A stretch of 64,000 nucleotides of DNA from Alistipes senegalensis JC50 (GTDB lineage: Bacteria > Bacteroidota > Bacteroidia > Bacteroidales > Rikenellaceae), in contig NZ_CP102252.1 in assembly GCF_025145645.1 (NCBI RefSeq), positions 2,790,001 to 2,854,000 on the forward strand. Reading direction: 5' to 3'. The translations under genes were made by a program, and so were the position numbers. The notes beneath the pieces are model-generated. The model was not told the DNA's origin. It saw only the letters and a list, made by a program, of their open reading frames with translations, and searched no databases. The first letter of the stretch is position 1. Each line of letters opens with the position of its first letter. Shown here piece after piece: positions 25,929-34,275 of the stretch.

Positions 25929-27305
25929 ATGACGCTGCCTGCGAAATTCGTCGAACGGGTTCTGTACGACCTGGGTGAGGCGGAGGGACGCGCCCTCTGC
26001 GCCGCGCTCGACGGGGTACCGCCGGTGTCGGTGCGGGTCAATCCCGTGAAAGCGGCTCCCGGTGCGTTGCCCGCGCTGGAGATCGCCGGACAGGTGCCGT
26101 GGTGCCGCGACGGGCGTTACCTTGCCGTGCGTCCGTCTTTCACGCTCGACCCCGATTTCCACGCCGGGGCCTACTACGTGCAGGAGGCTTCGTCGCAGTT
26201 CGTGGGACACCTGTTGGAGGGCGTGCGGACCGAAGGGGTCCGCATCCTCGACTTGTGTGCGGCTCCGGGCGGCAAGACGACGCTCTACGCCTCGCTGGCC
26301 GGGCCCGGCGGACTGGTCGTCGCCAACGAGATCGACCGCCGCCGCGCCGCCGTGCTGGCGGACAACGTGCGCAAGTGGGGCACGGGCAACGTGGCCGTCA
26401 CGACCTGCGAACCGCGTATGCTGGGCGACTTCGAGGCGTGGTTCGACATCGTGGCCGTGGACGCCCCCTGCTCCGGCGAGGGGATGTTCCGCAAAGACTG
26501 CGAGGCCCGCGGCGAATGGAGTGAGGGGAGTGTGAAACTCTGCGCGGCGCGTCAGGACGGCATCCTGCGCGAGGCGTGGCGGGCTCTGAAGCCGGGCGGA
26601 ACGCTCGTTTACAGCACCTGCACGTTCAACCGCGACGAGGACGAGGGGGCGTTGGAGCGGATGCTCGCATGGGCCGGCGACGAGGTCGCCGAATCGGACG
26701 AGATCGCCGTGGAGGATGCGTGGGGCATCGTCTGCGGGCGTGTCGGGGCGTTCCGGACGTTCCGGTTCTATCCCCACAGGGCCTGCGGCGAGGGATTCTT
26801 CGCCGCCGTGGCCCGCAAGTCGTTCGACGCCGGGGGGCGTGCACGCACGCCGAAGGCGCGGCGCACGGTATTTGCGGCGGCGGATAGGAAGACCTCCGCC
26901 GAACTGGCCCGCTGGGTCCGGGAGCCGGACCGGATGTGTTTCGCGCAGGTCGCCGACACGTTCTATGCGTGGTATGCGGCGCAGTCCGACGCCGTGCGGG
27001 CGTTGTCCGAGGCGCTGCCCGTCATTTGTTCGGGCGTGGCGCTGGGGCAGGTCTTCAAAGGGACGCTGAAACCCGATCCCGCGCTGGCTCTCTTCGACGG
27101 GCTGAACCGCGGGGCGGTGCCCGTCGCGGAGCTGGACGAAGCGGAGGCGCTGCGCTACCTGCGCAAGCAGGAGATCGCCGCCGCAGGGCTGGCCGAAGGG
27201 GTGAATCTCGTCTGCGCGCGGGGGCGTGCGCTGGGATTCGCCAAGCGGATCGGCGCCCGGGTGAACAACATGTATCCCAATTCGTTGCGAATCATAAAAC
27301 AATAG
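25929..27305 (+). CDS. rRNA cytosine-C5 methyltransferase (RsmF/NSUN type)
   Basis: A 458-residue RNA m5C methyltransferase. The SAM-binding motif is DLCAAPGGKTTLYASLAG near residue 103, and the two catalytic cysteines lie in DAPCSGEGMFRKD near residue 178 and STCTFNRDEDE near residue 227. The C-terminal extension (about residues 280-458) matches the PUA-like region of RsmF rather than the shorter RsmB form. The target is probably 16S rRNA. Starts 2 bases after the kinase stop. Confidence 0.9.
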   Translation: MTLPAKFVERVLYDLGEAEGRALCAALDGVPPVSVRVNPVKAAPGALPALEIAGQVPWCRDGRYLAVRPSFTLDPDFHAGAYYVQEASSQFVGHLLEGVRTEGVRILDLCAAPGGKTTLYASLAGPGGLVVANEIDRRRAAVLADNVRKWGTGNVAVTTCEPRMLGDFEAWFDIVAVDAPCSGEGMFRKDCEARGEWSEGSVKLCAARQDGILREAWRALKPGGTLVYSTCTFNRDEDEGALERMLAWAGDEVAESDEIAVEDAWGIVCGRVGAFRTFRFYPHRACGEGFFAAVARKSFDAGGRARTPKARRTVFAAADRKTSAELARWVREPDRMCFAQVADTFYAWYAAQSDAVRALSEALPVICSGVALGQVFKGTLKPDPALALFDGLNRGAVPVAELDEAEALRYLRKQEIAAAGLAEGVNLVCARGRALGFAKRIGARVNNMYPNSLRIIKQ

Positions 27306-27307
27306 AT

Positions 27308-27868
27308 ATGGCCGAAAAACTTTATTATTCGATGGGCGAGGTGGCCGAGATGTTCGATGTCAATACGTCGCTCATCCGCCACTGGGAGTCGCAGTTCAGC
27401 ATCCTCCGCCCCAAGCGCAATAAGAAAGGCAACCGCCTCTTCTCGCCGCAGGACGTTGAGAATCTGAAGCTGATCTACCATCTGGTCAAGGAGCGCGGCA
27501 TGACGCTCGAAGGGGCCCGCAAGGCGCTCCGCAAGGGGCCTGCCGGGAGCGGCGTGGACCGCGACGCCGAACTGATGGAACGTCTGCAACACATCCGCGC
27601 CCTGCTGGTCGAGGTCCGCGAGGACCTGAAAGCCGGGGAGGGGGAGATCGTGGCCGATACGGACGACGCCGCTGAGGACGGGACGCCGGAGGCCGCTCCC
27701 GTGCGCCGCCGTGCCAAGGCTGTGGTGAAGATCGACGAATCGACGGGCGGGGAGCTTTCCGATGACGGACAGGCCGCTGCCAAACGCACCGTCCGCAAGC
27801 CCCGCCGCAAGAAGGAGGAGGTCGAGCACAAGGAGCTGTTCGCGTTCTACGAACAATCGTTGTTTTAA
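27308..27868 (+). CDS. MerR-family transcriptional regulator
   Basis: A 186-residue protein with an N-terminal MerR winged helix (YYSMGEVAEMFDVNTSLIRHWES, residues 5-27, then NRLFSPQDVENLKLIYHLVKERGMTLEGARKAL). A short coiled region and a charged, probably disordered tail rich in Ala, Glu and Lys (about residues 115-175) follow. There are no conserved metal-binding cysteines, so the effector is unknown. Similar proteins are common in Bacteroidetes. It starts 2 bases after the RsmF-like stop. Confidence 0.85.
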   Translation: MAEKLYYSMGEVAEMFDVNTSLIRHWESQFSILRPKRNKKGNRLFSPQDVENLKLIYHLVKERGMTLEGARKALRKGPAGSGVDRDAELMERLQHIRALLVEVREDLKAGEGEIVADTDDAAEDGTPEAAPVRRRAKAVVKIDESTGGELSDDGQAAAKRTVRKPRRKKEEVEHKELFAFYEQSLF

Positions 27869-27878
27869 GGAAAAACCT

Positions 27879-28670
27879 ATGAAGATCAGTCAGATAACCG
27901 AAGTCATCGAACGCTTCGCCCCGCTGGGCTGGCAGGAATCGTATGACAATGCCGGACTTATCGTCGGGCGTCCCGACGACGAGGTCCACAAAGCCCTGCT
28001 GGCCGTGGATGTCACGGAAGAGGTGCTGGACGAGGCCGAAGCCGAGGGGTGCGACATCGTGCTGACGCACCATCCGATCGTCTTCCATGCGCTCAAGCGT
28101 TTCAACTCCGCGGACCCCGTGCAGCGGTGCGTCGAGCGGGCCATCCGCAGCCGGATCGCCCTCTATGCCTGCCACACCAACCTCGACAGCGCCCCCGGAG
28201 GGATGAGCTGGCGGCTGGCCGGGATGCTGGGCGTCGGGAACCTCGAAGTGCTGCAACCCGCGGAAGTCGGCGGAGGCGTGGGGTTCGGCGTGGTGGGTGA
28301 TCTGCCCGAAGCCGTCGATACCGTGGAGTTCATGCGGTTCGTCCGGCGGAAGCTCGGAGTGAAGGTCGTCAGACACAGCGACGTGGCGACTCCCGAGGTG
28401 CGCCGCGTGGCGGTCTGCACCGGTGCCGGGGCCTCGCTGATCGGCGACGCACGCCGCGCCGGAGCCGGAATCTACATCACCGCGGACTTGAAGTACAACG
28501 ACTTCATGACACCCGATAAGGCCCTCACGGTAGTGGATATAGGCCATTTTGAGAGCGAATATTGCGTAATTGAGCTATTATTTGATATTTTATCGAAAAA
28601 TTTATGTACCTTTGCGGTTCGCAAGAGTGAACACTCTCGCAATCCGGTGAATTATCTGGTGCAAGTCTAA
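27879..28670 (+). CDS. Nif3-like dinuclear metal-centre protein
   Basis: A 263-residue member of the Nif3/YqfO (DUF34) family, annotated in some databases as GTP cyclohydrolase I type 2. The dinuclear metal ligands sit in LTHHPIVFH near residue 64, ACHTNLDSAPGG near residue 96 and DIGHFESEY near residue 222. This is the short form without the central PII-like insert. Its true role is unsettled. An internal promoter for the next gene overlaps its 3' end. Confidence 0.88.
   Translation: MKISQITEVIERFAPLGWQESYDNAGLIVGRPDDEVHKALLAVDVTEEVLDEAEAEGCDIVLTHHPIVFHALKRFNSADPVQRCVERAIRSRIALYACHTNLDSAPGGMSWRLAGMLGVGNLEVLQPAEVGGGVGFGVVGDLPEAVDTVEFMRFVRRKLGVKVVRHSDVATPEVRRVAVCTGAGASLIGDARRAGAGIYITADLKYNDFMTPDKALTVVDIGHFESEYCVIELLFDILSKNLCTFAVRKSEHSRNPVNYLVQV
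28582..28614 (+). promoter_or_regulatory. Internal promoter for the zinc-ribbon gene
   Basis: TACCTTTG (28607-28614) is an exact -7 box, with TTG at 28582-28584, 22 bases upstream (slightly long). It lies inside the coding end of the Nif3 gene, 74 bases before the next ATG. Confidence 0.5.
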
Positions 28671-28687
28671 ACTATACAGTACATTAT

Positions 28688-29449
28688 ATGGCAACACAAA
28701 AGAAGACGGCCGAGGTTGATTACTCGATGCAGGAGAAGATCCTGGCGCTCTACGAGCTGCAAAAGATCGACAGCAAGATCGACGAGATCAACAAGGTGAA
28801 AGGTGAACTGCCTCTTGAAGTTCAGGATCTCGAAGACGAGATGGCCGGGATGAAGACCCGCATCGAGCACATCAACGCGGAGATCGAGGAGCTCAACACG
28901 CTCTCCAAGCAGCGCAAGCGCGAGGTGGACCAAGCCAAGATCATGATCGGCAACTACAAGGAGCAGCAGAACAACGTGCGCAACAACCGCGAGTTCGACG
29001 CCATCACCAAGGAGATCGAGTATCAGGAACTCGAAATCGAGCTGGCCGAAAAGCGTCTGAAAGAGTATGCTGCCGGTGTGAAGGTCAAGAAAGCCCAGCT
29101 GGAGGAGGCCGAGGCGCTCTCGAAGGAGCGCACCGCGGACCTCGGGGCCAAGAAGGCCGAGCTGGAGGGCATCGAGGCGGAAACCGCGCCGCTGGTGGCG
29201 GAGTATTCCGTGCAGGCCGACGGCGTCAAGGAGAAGATCGACGAGCGGCTGCTCGCCGCCTACGAGCGCATCCGCCGCAACGTCCGCAACGGACTGGCCG
29301 TGGTGACCGTGAAGCGCGATGCCTGCGGAGGGTGTTTCAACCGCATCCCGCCCCAACGTCAGGTGGACATCCGCCAGGGTAAGAAGATCATTATCTGCGA
29401 GTACTGCGGCCGTATTCTGGTGGCCGATCCCGAAGAATCGCAGGAATAG
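28688..29449 (+). CDS. Coiled-coil protein with C-terminal C4 zinc ribbon
   Basis: A 253-residue protein made of a long coiled coil (about residues 12-195, heptad-rich Leu/Ile/Glu/Lys) and a C-terminal zinc ribbon with CGGCFN near residue 214 and CEYCGR near residue 237. This is the zf-RING_7/CT398 architecture found across bacteria. Suggested roles include RNA or ribosome-associated functions and secretion support, but none is firm here. A strong terminator follows. Confidence 0.88.
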   Translation: MATQKKTAEVDYSMQEKILALYELQKIDSKIDEINKVKGELPLEVQDLEDEMAGMKTRIEHINAEIEELNTLSKQRKREVDQAKIMIGNYKEQQNNVRNNREFDAITKEIEYQELEIELAEKRLKEYAAGVKVKKAQLEEAEALSKERTADLGAKKAELEGIEAETAPLVAEYSVQADGVKEKIDERLLAAYERIRRNVRNGLAVVTVKRDACGGCFNRIPPQRQVDIRQGKKIIICEYCGRILVADPEESQE

Positions 29450-29464
29450 GGATTGCAGCGACGG

Positions 29465-29506
29465 CGAAAGGCTTCCGGTTTTCCGGGAGCCTTTCGTTCG
29501 TTTTTA
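29465..29506 (+). terminator. Intrinsic terminator after the zinc-ribbon gene
   Basis: A 14-bp stem (29465-29478 with 29483-29496, one G-T pair) with a TTTT loop, followed by TTCGTTTTT. Confidence 0.8.
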
Positions 29507-29577
29507 AGAATTTTTGTAAATGGAAGAATGTTAATTTATTAACATTGAAATTTCTTCCGACTTTTGCAAATAATCCT

Positions 29578-29585
29578 TAACTTTG
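29578..29585 (+). promoter_or_regulatory. -7 box of the nadE-rnf transcription unit
   Basis: TAACTTTG is an exact consensus -7 box 34 bases before the nadE ATG. The -33 side shows no well-spaced TTTG. Because the nadE stop is followed within 4 bases by rseC and then rnfB, this may drive the whole cluster. Confidence 0.5.
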
Positions 29586-29618
29586 CGGAGTTGTAATGCC
29601 CCGACTTAAACTATCGCC

Positions 29619-31199
29619 ATGAAAATAGCTATTGCCCAGTTGAATTACACGATCGGAGATGTGGACGGCAACGCATCGAAGATCATCGACTCGATCAACA
29701 AAGCGAAAGCACAGCGCGCCGACCTGGTGATCTTCGCCGAACAGGCCGTGAGCGGAACCCCTGCCTTCGACCTGCTGCGGAAAACGACCTTCCTCGAATT
29801 GTGCGAGGACGCATTGGTCGAGATCGCCTCGTGCTGCGACGGCATCGCCGCCATCGTGGGATTGCCGATCCTCACGAACAACGGCACGATCAGCGCCGCG
29901 GCGCTGATCCAGGACCGCAAGGTGCTGCGCTACGTCGGCAAGAAATACATCACGGCGCGCCGCGAGATGGGCTTCCTGACCCCCTCGAAGGGCTTCGAAT
30001 ACGCCACCATCAAGGGCCACAAGTGCGCCATCATCGTGGGCGACGATCTGAGCCGCGAGCACGATTTCGACCAGTCGGTCGAAACCGTCATCTCGATCAA
30101 CGCCCGCAAGTACGGCAAGGGAACCATGACCTACCGGTATGAAATGATGCGCCATCTGGCGTTCGTCGAGGGCAAGAACCTCGTGCTGGTCAACCAGGTG
30201 GGCGGTTCGACCGACATCGTGTACGACGGTACGTCGGGGGCGATGAACGGCCGCGGCGAAGTGGTGCTGATGATGAAGAATTTCGAGGAGGATTTCCAGA
30301 TCTTCGACACCGAGGCCGCTGCGGAGCCGATCGCTCTCCCCTCGACCTACAACGACCGCACGCGGCTGGTTTACGAGGCGGCCCGCTGCGGACTGCGCGA
30401 TTTCTTCCGCAAGAACGGCTACAAAAAGGCTTCGATCGGCCTCTCGGGCGGTATCGACTCGGCCGTGGTGGCCTGCATCGCCGCCGATGCGCTGGGCGCG
30501 GAGAATGTCCGGGCGCTGCTGATGCCCTCGCCGTTCTCCTCTTTCGAGTCGGTGGAGGACGCCAAGGAGCTGGCCCGCAACCTCGGCATCGAATACAACG
30601 TCATTCCCATTTCCGAAATCTATACCAGCGTGGTGAACACCCTGAAACCCGTCATCGGCGGCACGGAGTTCGACGCCACGGAGGAGAATATCCAGACCCG
30701 CATCCGCACGGTGTTGCTGATGGCCTTGCAGAACAAGACGGACTACATCCTGCTGAACTCCTCGAACAAGAGCGAGAACGCGCTGGGACTCTGCACCCTG
30801 TACGGCGACACGGCGGGGGCGTTCAGCCCCACGGGCGACCTCTACAAGAGCGAAATGTACGACGTGGCCCGCTACATCAACCGTACGCAGGGCAATCCGA
30901 TTCCCGAAAGCATCCTGACGAAAGAACCCTCCTCGGAACTCCATCCGGGGCAGAAGGACAGCGACATCCTGCCGCCCTACGAGGTGGTGGACGCCATTCT
31001 GACGCGCATGATCGAGGAGGGACAGCACCGCGAGGAGATCGTCAACGCGGGATTCGATTCGGAAGTCGTGGAGAAGATCCACGCGATGATCATGCACAAC
31101 GAGAAGAAACGCTACCAGTTCCCGCCCGTGCTGCGGTTGTCGTCGTGCACTTTCGGTCACGAGCGGCTGATGCCCCTGACCAATAAATACGGAGATTAG
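29619..31199 (+). CDS. nadE: NAD+ synthase with degenerate glutaminase domain
   Basis: A 526-residue protein with an N-terminal nitrilase-like domain (about 1-245) and a C-terminal NAD synthase domain with the PP-loop SGGIDSAV near residue 275. It adenylates and amidates nicotinate adenine dinucleotide to NAD+. The nitrilase triad is Glu-Lys-Cys. Glu41 (FAEQAVSG) and a Lys at 108/109 are present, but the nucleophile site, normally CEDLW, reads VGDDLS, with Gly141 where Cys should be. The domain otherwise keeps family features (VNQVGGSTDIVYDGTSGA). The enzyme is therefore predicted to use free ammonia rather than glutamine. It leads into rseC-rnf. Confidence 0.88.
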   Translation: MKIAIAQLNYTIGDVDGNASKIIDSINKAKAQRADLVIFAEQAVSGTPAFDLLRKTTFLELCEDALVEIASCCDGIAAIVGLPILTNNGTISAAALIQDRKVLRYVGKKYITARREMGFLTPSKGFEYATIKGHKCAIIVGDDLSREHDFDQSVETVISINARKYGKGTMTYRYEMMRHLAFVEGKNLVLVNQVGGSTDIVYDGTSGAMNGRGEVVLMMKNFEEDFQIFDTEAAAEPIALPSTYNDRTRLVYEAARCGLRDFFRKNGYKKASIGLSGGIDSAVVACIAADALGAENVRALLMPSPFSSFESVEDAKELARNLGIEYNVIPISEIYTSVVNTLKPVIGGTEFDATEENIQTRIRTVLLMALQNKTDYILLNSSNKSENALGLCTLYGDTAGAFSPTGDLYKSEMYDVARYINRTQGNPIPESILTKEPSSELHPGQKDSDILPPYEVVDAILTRMIEEGQHREEIVNAGFDSEVVEKIHAMIMHNEKKRYQFPPVLRLSSCTFGHERLMPLTNKYGD

Positions 31200-31203
31200 C
31201 GGC

Positions 31204-31623
31204 GTGGCGGAACTGATCGAACACAGCGGCGTGGTGGAACGTACGGAGCGCGGCGCGGTCCATGTGCGTATCACCTCCCGGAGCGCCTGCGGAAGCTGCA
31301 AGGCCCGTCAGGCGTGCGGATTGGCCGAGGCTCAGGAAAAGGTCGTCGTCGTGGCGACCCCAGAGGCCGCGTCGTTCGCGGCGGGCGATGCCGTGTCGGT
31401 CGGCGTGCGTCGAAGCGCAGGCATGCGGGCCGTCGTGCTGGCATACGTCGGCGCCCTGGCGGTGCTCATGGCGGTGCTCGTGGCGGCCATTGCCGGCATG
31501 GGGTGGAGTGAAGGCGCAGGCGCCCTCGCGGCGATCGCCGGCGTGGGCGTCTACTATTTCGTGCTGTGGCTCTTCCGCGCGAAAATCGAACACACAATTC
31601 AATTTACAATAACTAAAATCTGA
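31204..31623 (+). CDS. rseC: RseC/SoxR-reducing-system family protein
   Basis: This 139-residue protein starts with GTG, 4 bases after the nadE stop. It has the RseC cysteine cluster CGSCKARQACG near residue 29 and two transmembrane helices (about 71-95 and 100-120). RseC-type proteins accompany rnf clusters and may help assemble or maintain redox cofactors; in E. coli they affect sigma-E and SoxR reduction. The stop codon overlaps the rnfB ATG (TGATG), tying it to the RNF complex. Confidence 0.88.
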   Translation: MAELIEHSGVVERTERGAVHVRITSRSACGSCKARQACGLAEAQEKVVVVATPEAASFAAGDAVSVGVRRSAGMRAVVLAYVGALAVLMAVLVAAIAGMGWSEGAGALAAIAGVGVYYFVLWLFRAKIEHTIQFTITKI

Positions 31624-32588
31624 TGGAAGTATTACTTTACACGATCCTGACGCTGTGCGCGCTGGGCGTGCTCTCGGCGGTGATCCTCTATTTCGTGGCC
31701 CAGAAGTTCCGGGTCGAGGAGGACCCGCGCATCGACGAGGTGGAGAAGATGCTCCCCGGCGCCAACTGCGGCGGCTGCGGATTCGCAGGCTGCCGGGGTA
31801 TGGCCGATGCGCTGGTCAAGCAGGATGACATTTCGTCGCTGTTCTGCCCCGTGGGCGGCGGCGACTGCATGAAGGCCGTGGCTGCGTACCTCGGAAAGGC
31901 CGCTGCCGAGAAGCAGCCCGAAGTGGCGACCGTCCGCTGCGGCGGTACGTGCGAGAAGCGTCCCCGGACGAACGATTTCGACGGGGCCAAGTCGTGCGCC
32001 GTGGCTTCGTCGCTCTATGTGGGCGAGACGGGCTGTGCGTTCGGCTGCCTCGGATTCGGCGACTGCGTCGCGGTCTGCGCCTTCGACGCCATTCACATCA
32101 ATCCCGCGACGGGGCTTCCGGAGGTCGATCCCGACAAATGTACGGCCTGCGGCGCCTGCGTGAAGGCATGTCCGAAAATGATCATCGAACTGCGCAAGAA
32201 GTGGCCCAAGAACCGCGCGGTTTACGTGTCGTGCGTCTCGAAAGACAAGGGTGCCGTGGTGATGAAAGCCTGCAAGGCCGGGTGTATCGGCTGCGGCAAG
32301 TGCGTGAAGGTCTGCGCCTTCGACGCCATCACCGTGGAGAACAACCTCGCCTACATCGACCCGCAGAAGTGCAAGCTGTGCTGCAAGTGCGTGAACGAGT
32401 GCCCCACGGGCGCCATCCGGCTGGTCGGCATGGACCCGCTGCCCAAGGCCCCGAAGGCCGCCCCTGCGGCTCCGGCTGCCCCTGCGGCTCCCAAGGCCGA
32501 AACGGCCCCTGCGGCGGAGAAACCTGCGGCTCCCGCGGCCCCGAAGGCCGAGGCTGCGCCTGATACGAAAGTTCCGTCGGAGTCGTGA
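31623..32588 (+). CDS. rnfB: RNF complex subunit RnfB
   Basis: A 321-residue ferredoxin-accepting subunit. It has an N-terminal transmembrane helix (residues 4-24), the four-cysteine Fe-S domain GANCGGCGFAGCRG near residue 47 with a later Cys, and then four ferredoxin-type motifs (CAFGCLGFGDCVAVC, CTACGACVKACP, CIGCGKCVKVC, CKLCCKCVNECP) between residues 140 and 260. The last 45 residues are an Ala/Pro/Lys repeat tail (PAAPAAPAAPK), probably a flexible linker. It passes electrons from reduced ferredoxin towards RnfC and the membrane subunits. Confidence 0.95.
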   Translation: MEVLLYTILTLCALGVLSAVILYFVAQKFRVEEDPRIDEVEKMLPGANCGGCGFAGCRGMADALVKQDDISSLFCPVGGGDCMKAVAAYLGKAAAEKQPEVATVRCGGTCEKRPRTNDFDGAKSCAVASSLYVGETGCAFGCLGFGDCVAVCAFDAIHINPATGLPEVDPDKCTACGACVKACPKMIIELRKKWPKNRAVYVSCVSKDKGAVVMKACKAGCIGCGKCVKVCAFDAITVENNLAYIDPQKCKLCCKCVNECPTGAIRLVGMDPLPKAPKAAPAAPAAPAAPKAETAPAAEKPAAPAAPKAEAAPDTKVPSES

Positions 32589-32592
32589 TTTT

Positions 32593-32674
32593 CCGCTGTA
32601 AGCGGACTTAAGTCCCCTCCGAAGAGGGGATTTAGGGAGGGTCGGAATAAAGACGCCGCCTTGGCGGCGAATGG
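32593..32674. repeat. Three-hairpin intergenic repeat, copy 1 (rnfB-rnfC)
   Basis: The order is: hairpin CCGCT-AGCGG (32593-32605); a TAAGTCCCCTCC...GAGGGGATTTAGGGAGGG core (32608-32641); hairpin GCCGCC-GGCGGC. Copy 2 at 34129-34212 keeps the same order with different stem bases but intact pairing. The rest of the 160-base gap holds no gene. Confidence 0.65.
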
Positions 32675-32748
32675 TAAAACCCTCCGGTCCGGAAAAGTGG
32701 AACGAAAACAAATTCGGTTTTAGAAACGTAAAAACGAACCAATAATAT

Positions 32749-34095
32749 ATGAAGACATTTCCAATGGGCGGAGTCCATCCGTCGGAAAATAAGCTGAGCT
32801 GCGCCAAACCGATCGAGGTTCTGCCGCTGCCCGAGGTGGTGACGATTCCCCTCGCGCAGCACATCGGGGCTCCCGCCGTGGCCAAGGTCGCCAAGGGCGA
32901 CAAGGTGCTGACGGGACAGCTCATCGCCGAAGCCGGCAGCTTCATGTCGGCGAACATTCACTCCCCGGTGTCGGGAACGGTCACGGCCGTGGATATGGTT
33001 CCCAACGGCCAGGGCCTGCGCCAGATGATGATCACGATCAAGCGCGAGGGCGACGAGTGGGCCGAGGGCATCGACCGCTCGGAGACGCTGGTGAAGGTCT
33101 GCCCCCTCTCGGCGCAGGAGATCGTCGCCAAGATCAAGGACGCCGGTATCGTCGGCATGGGCGGCGCGACGTTCCCTACGCACGTGAAGCTCTCGGTGCC
33201 TCCCGGTAAGAAGGCCGAGTGCGTCATCATCAACGGCGTGGAGTGCGAACCCTATCTCACTTCGGACCATCGCACGATGCTGGAGCACGGCGAGGAGCTG
33301 GTGGTCGGCGTGACGATCCTGATGAAGGCCGTGGGCGTGGAGAAAGCCTATATCGGCATCGAGAACAACAAACCCGACGCCATCGCGCACCTGAAGCAGA
33401 TCGCGGAGGGATACAAGGGTATCGAGGTGGTGCCTCTGAAAGTGAGGTACCCGCAGGGCGGTGAGAAACAGCTCATTGCGGCCGTCACGGGCCGTCAGGT
33501 GCCGCCCCCGCCCGCGCTGCCCATCGACGTGGGCGCCGTGGTGTGCAACGCTTCGACGACCGTGGCCGTCTACCGCGCCGTGCAGAAGTCGATGCCGCTG
33601 ATCGAGCGCGTGGTGACCGTCACGGGCAAACGTCTGAAGGAGCCCAAGAACCTGCTGACCCGCATGGGTACGCCGGTTTCGGCATTGCTGGAGGCTGCCG
33701 GGGGTGTTCCCGACGAGCCTGCGAAGGTGATCAACGGCGGTCCGATGATGGGTCGTGCGATGGTCAACCTCGACTCGCCCGTCACGAAGGGGTGTTCGGG
33801 AATCACGGTCCTTTCGGGCCGCGAGGCCGTGCGCCGCGAAGCCGCGCAGTGCATCAAGTGCGCCAAGTGCGTGTCGGCCTGCCCGATGGGTCTGGAACCC
33901 TATTACCTCTCGAAAATGACGCAGAAGAAGGGATGGGACGTGCTGGAACAGCAGATGATCACCTCGTGCATCGAGTGCGGATGCTGCCAGTCCACGTGCC
34001 CCTCGTACCTGCCGCTGCTGGACTGGATACGTCTCGGAAAACAGACCGTGATGGGAATTATCCGCGCACGCGCTGCCGCAGCGCCGAAAAAATAA
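32749..34095 (+). CDS. rnfC: RNF complex subunit RnfC
   Basis: A 448-residue peripheral subunit that binds NADH and FMN through the fold shared with NuoF. Visible features are the N-terminal HPSENK region, GMGGATFPTHVKL (nucleotide-binding glycine loop) near residue 140, VEIINGVECEPYLTSDH-like sequence near residue 160, and two [4Fe-4S] motifs, CIKCAKCVSACP near residue 367 and CIECGCCQSTCP near residue 406. It catalyses NAD+ reduction by electrons from RnfB. It is separated from its partners by two repeat-bearing gaps. Confidence 0.95.
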   Translation: MKTFPMGGVHPSENKLSCAKPIEVLPLPEVVTIPLAQHIGAPAVAKVAKGDKVLTGQLIAEAGSFMSANIHSPVSGTVTAVDMVPNGQGLRQMMITIKREGDEWAEGIDRSETLVKVCPLSAQEIVAKIKDAGIVGMGGATFPTHVKLSVPPGKKAECVIINGVECEPYLTSDHRTMLEHGEELVVGVTILMKAVGVEKAYIGIENNKPDAIAHLKQIAEGYKGIEVVPLKVRYPQGGEKQLIAAVTGRQVPPPPALPIDVGAVVCNASTTVAVYRAVQKSMPLIERVVTVTGKRLKEPKNLLTRMGTPVSALLEAAGGVPDEPAKVINGGPMMGRAMVNLDSPVTKGCSGITVLSGREAVRREAAQCIKCAKCVSACPMGLEPYYLSKMTQKKGWDVLEQQMITSCIECGCCQSTCPSYLPLLDWIRLGKQTVMGIIRARAAAAPKK

Positions 34096-34128
34096 GGGTG
34101 GATTTCCGTTCCGAAGATTCCGGCCCGG

Positions 34129-34212
34129 CGGCCGCTTGCGGCCGTAAGTCCCTCCCGAGGGAGGGGTTTAGGGTGGGGCAGGATTTGTAAACGCGGCTGC
34201 AAGCCGCGGGAT
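34129..34212. repeat. Three-hairpin intergenic repeat, copy 2 (rnfC-rnfD)
   Basis: A 7-bp stem CGGCCGC-GCGGCCG (34129-34144), then GTAAGTCCCTCCC-GAGGGAGGGGTTTAGGG, then GCGGCT-AAGCCGC (34193-34207). It is collinear with copy 1, and the stems of the first and third hairpins have changed on both arms together. Confidence 0.65.
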
Positions 34213-34275
34213 GATGCCTCGGGAATGGCAGGAACGGTCCGATAATACGAAGAATGTAAAATTATAGTATAACTT

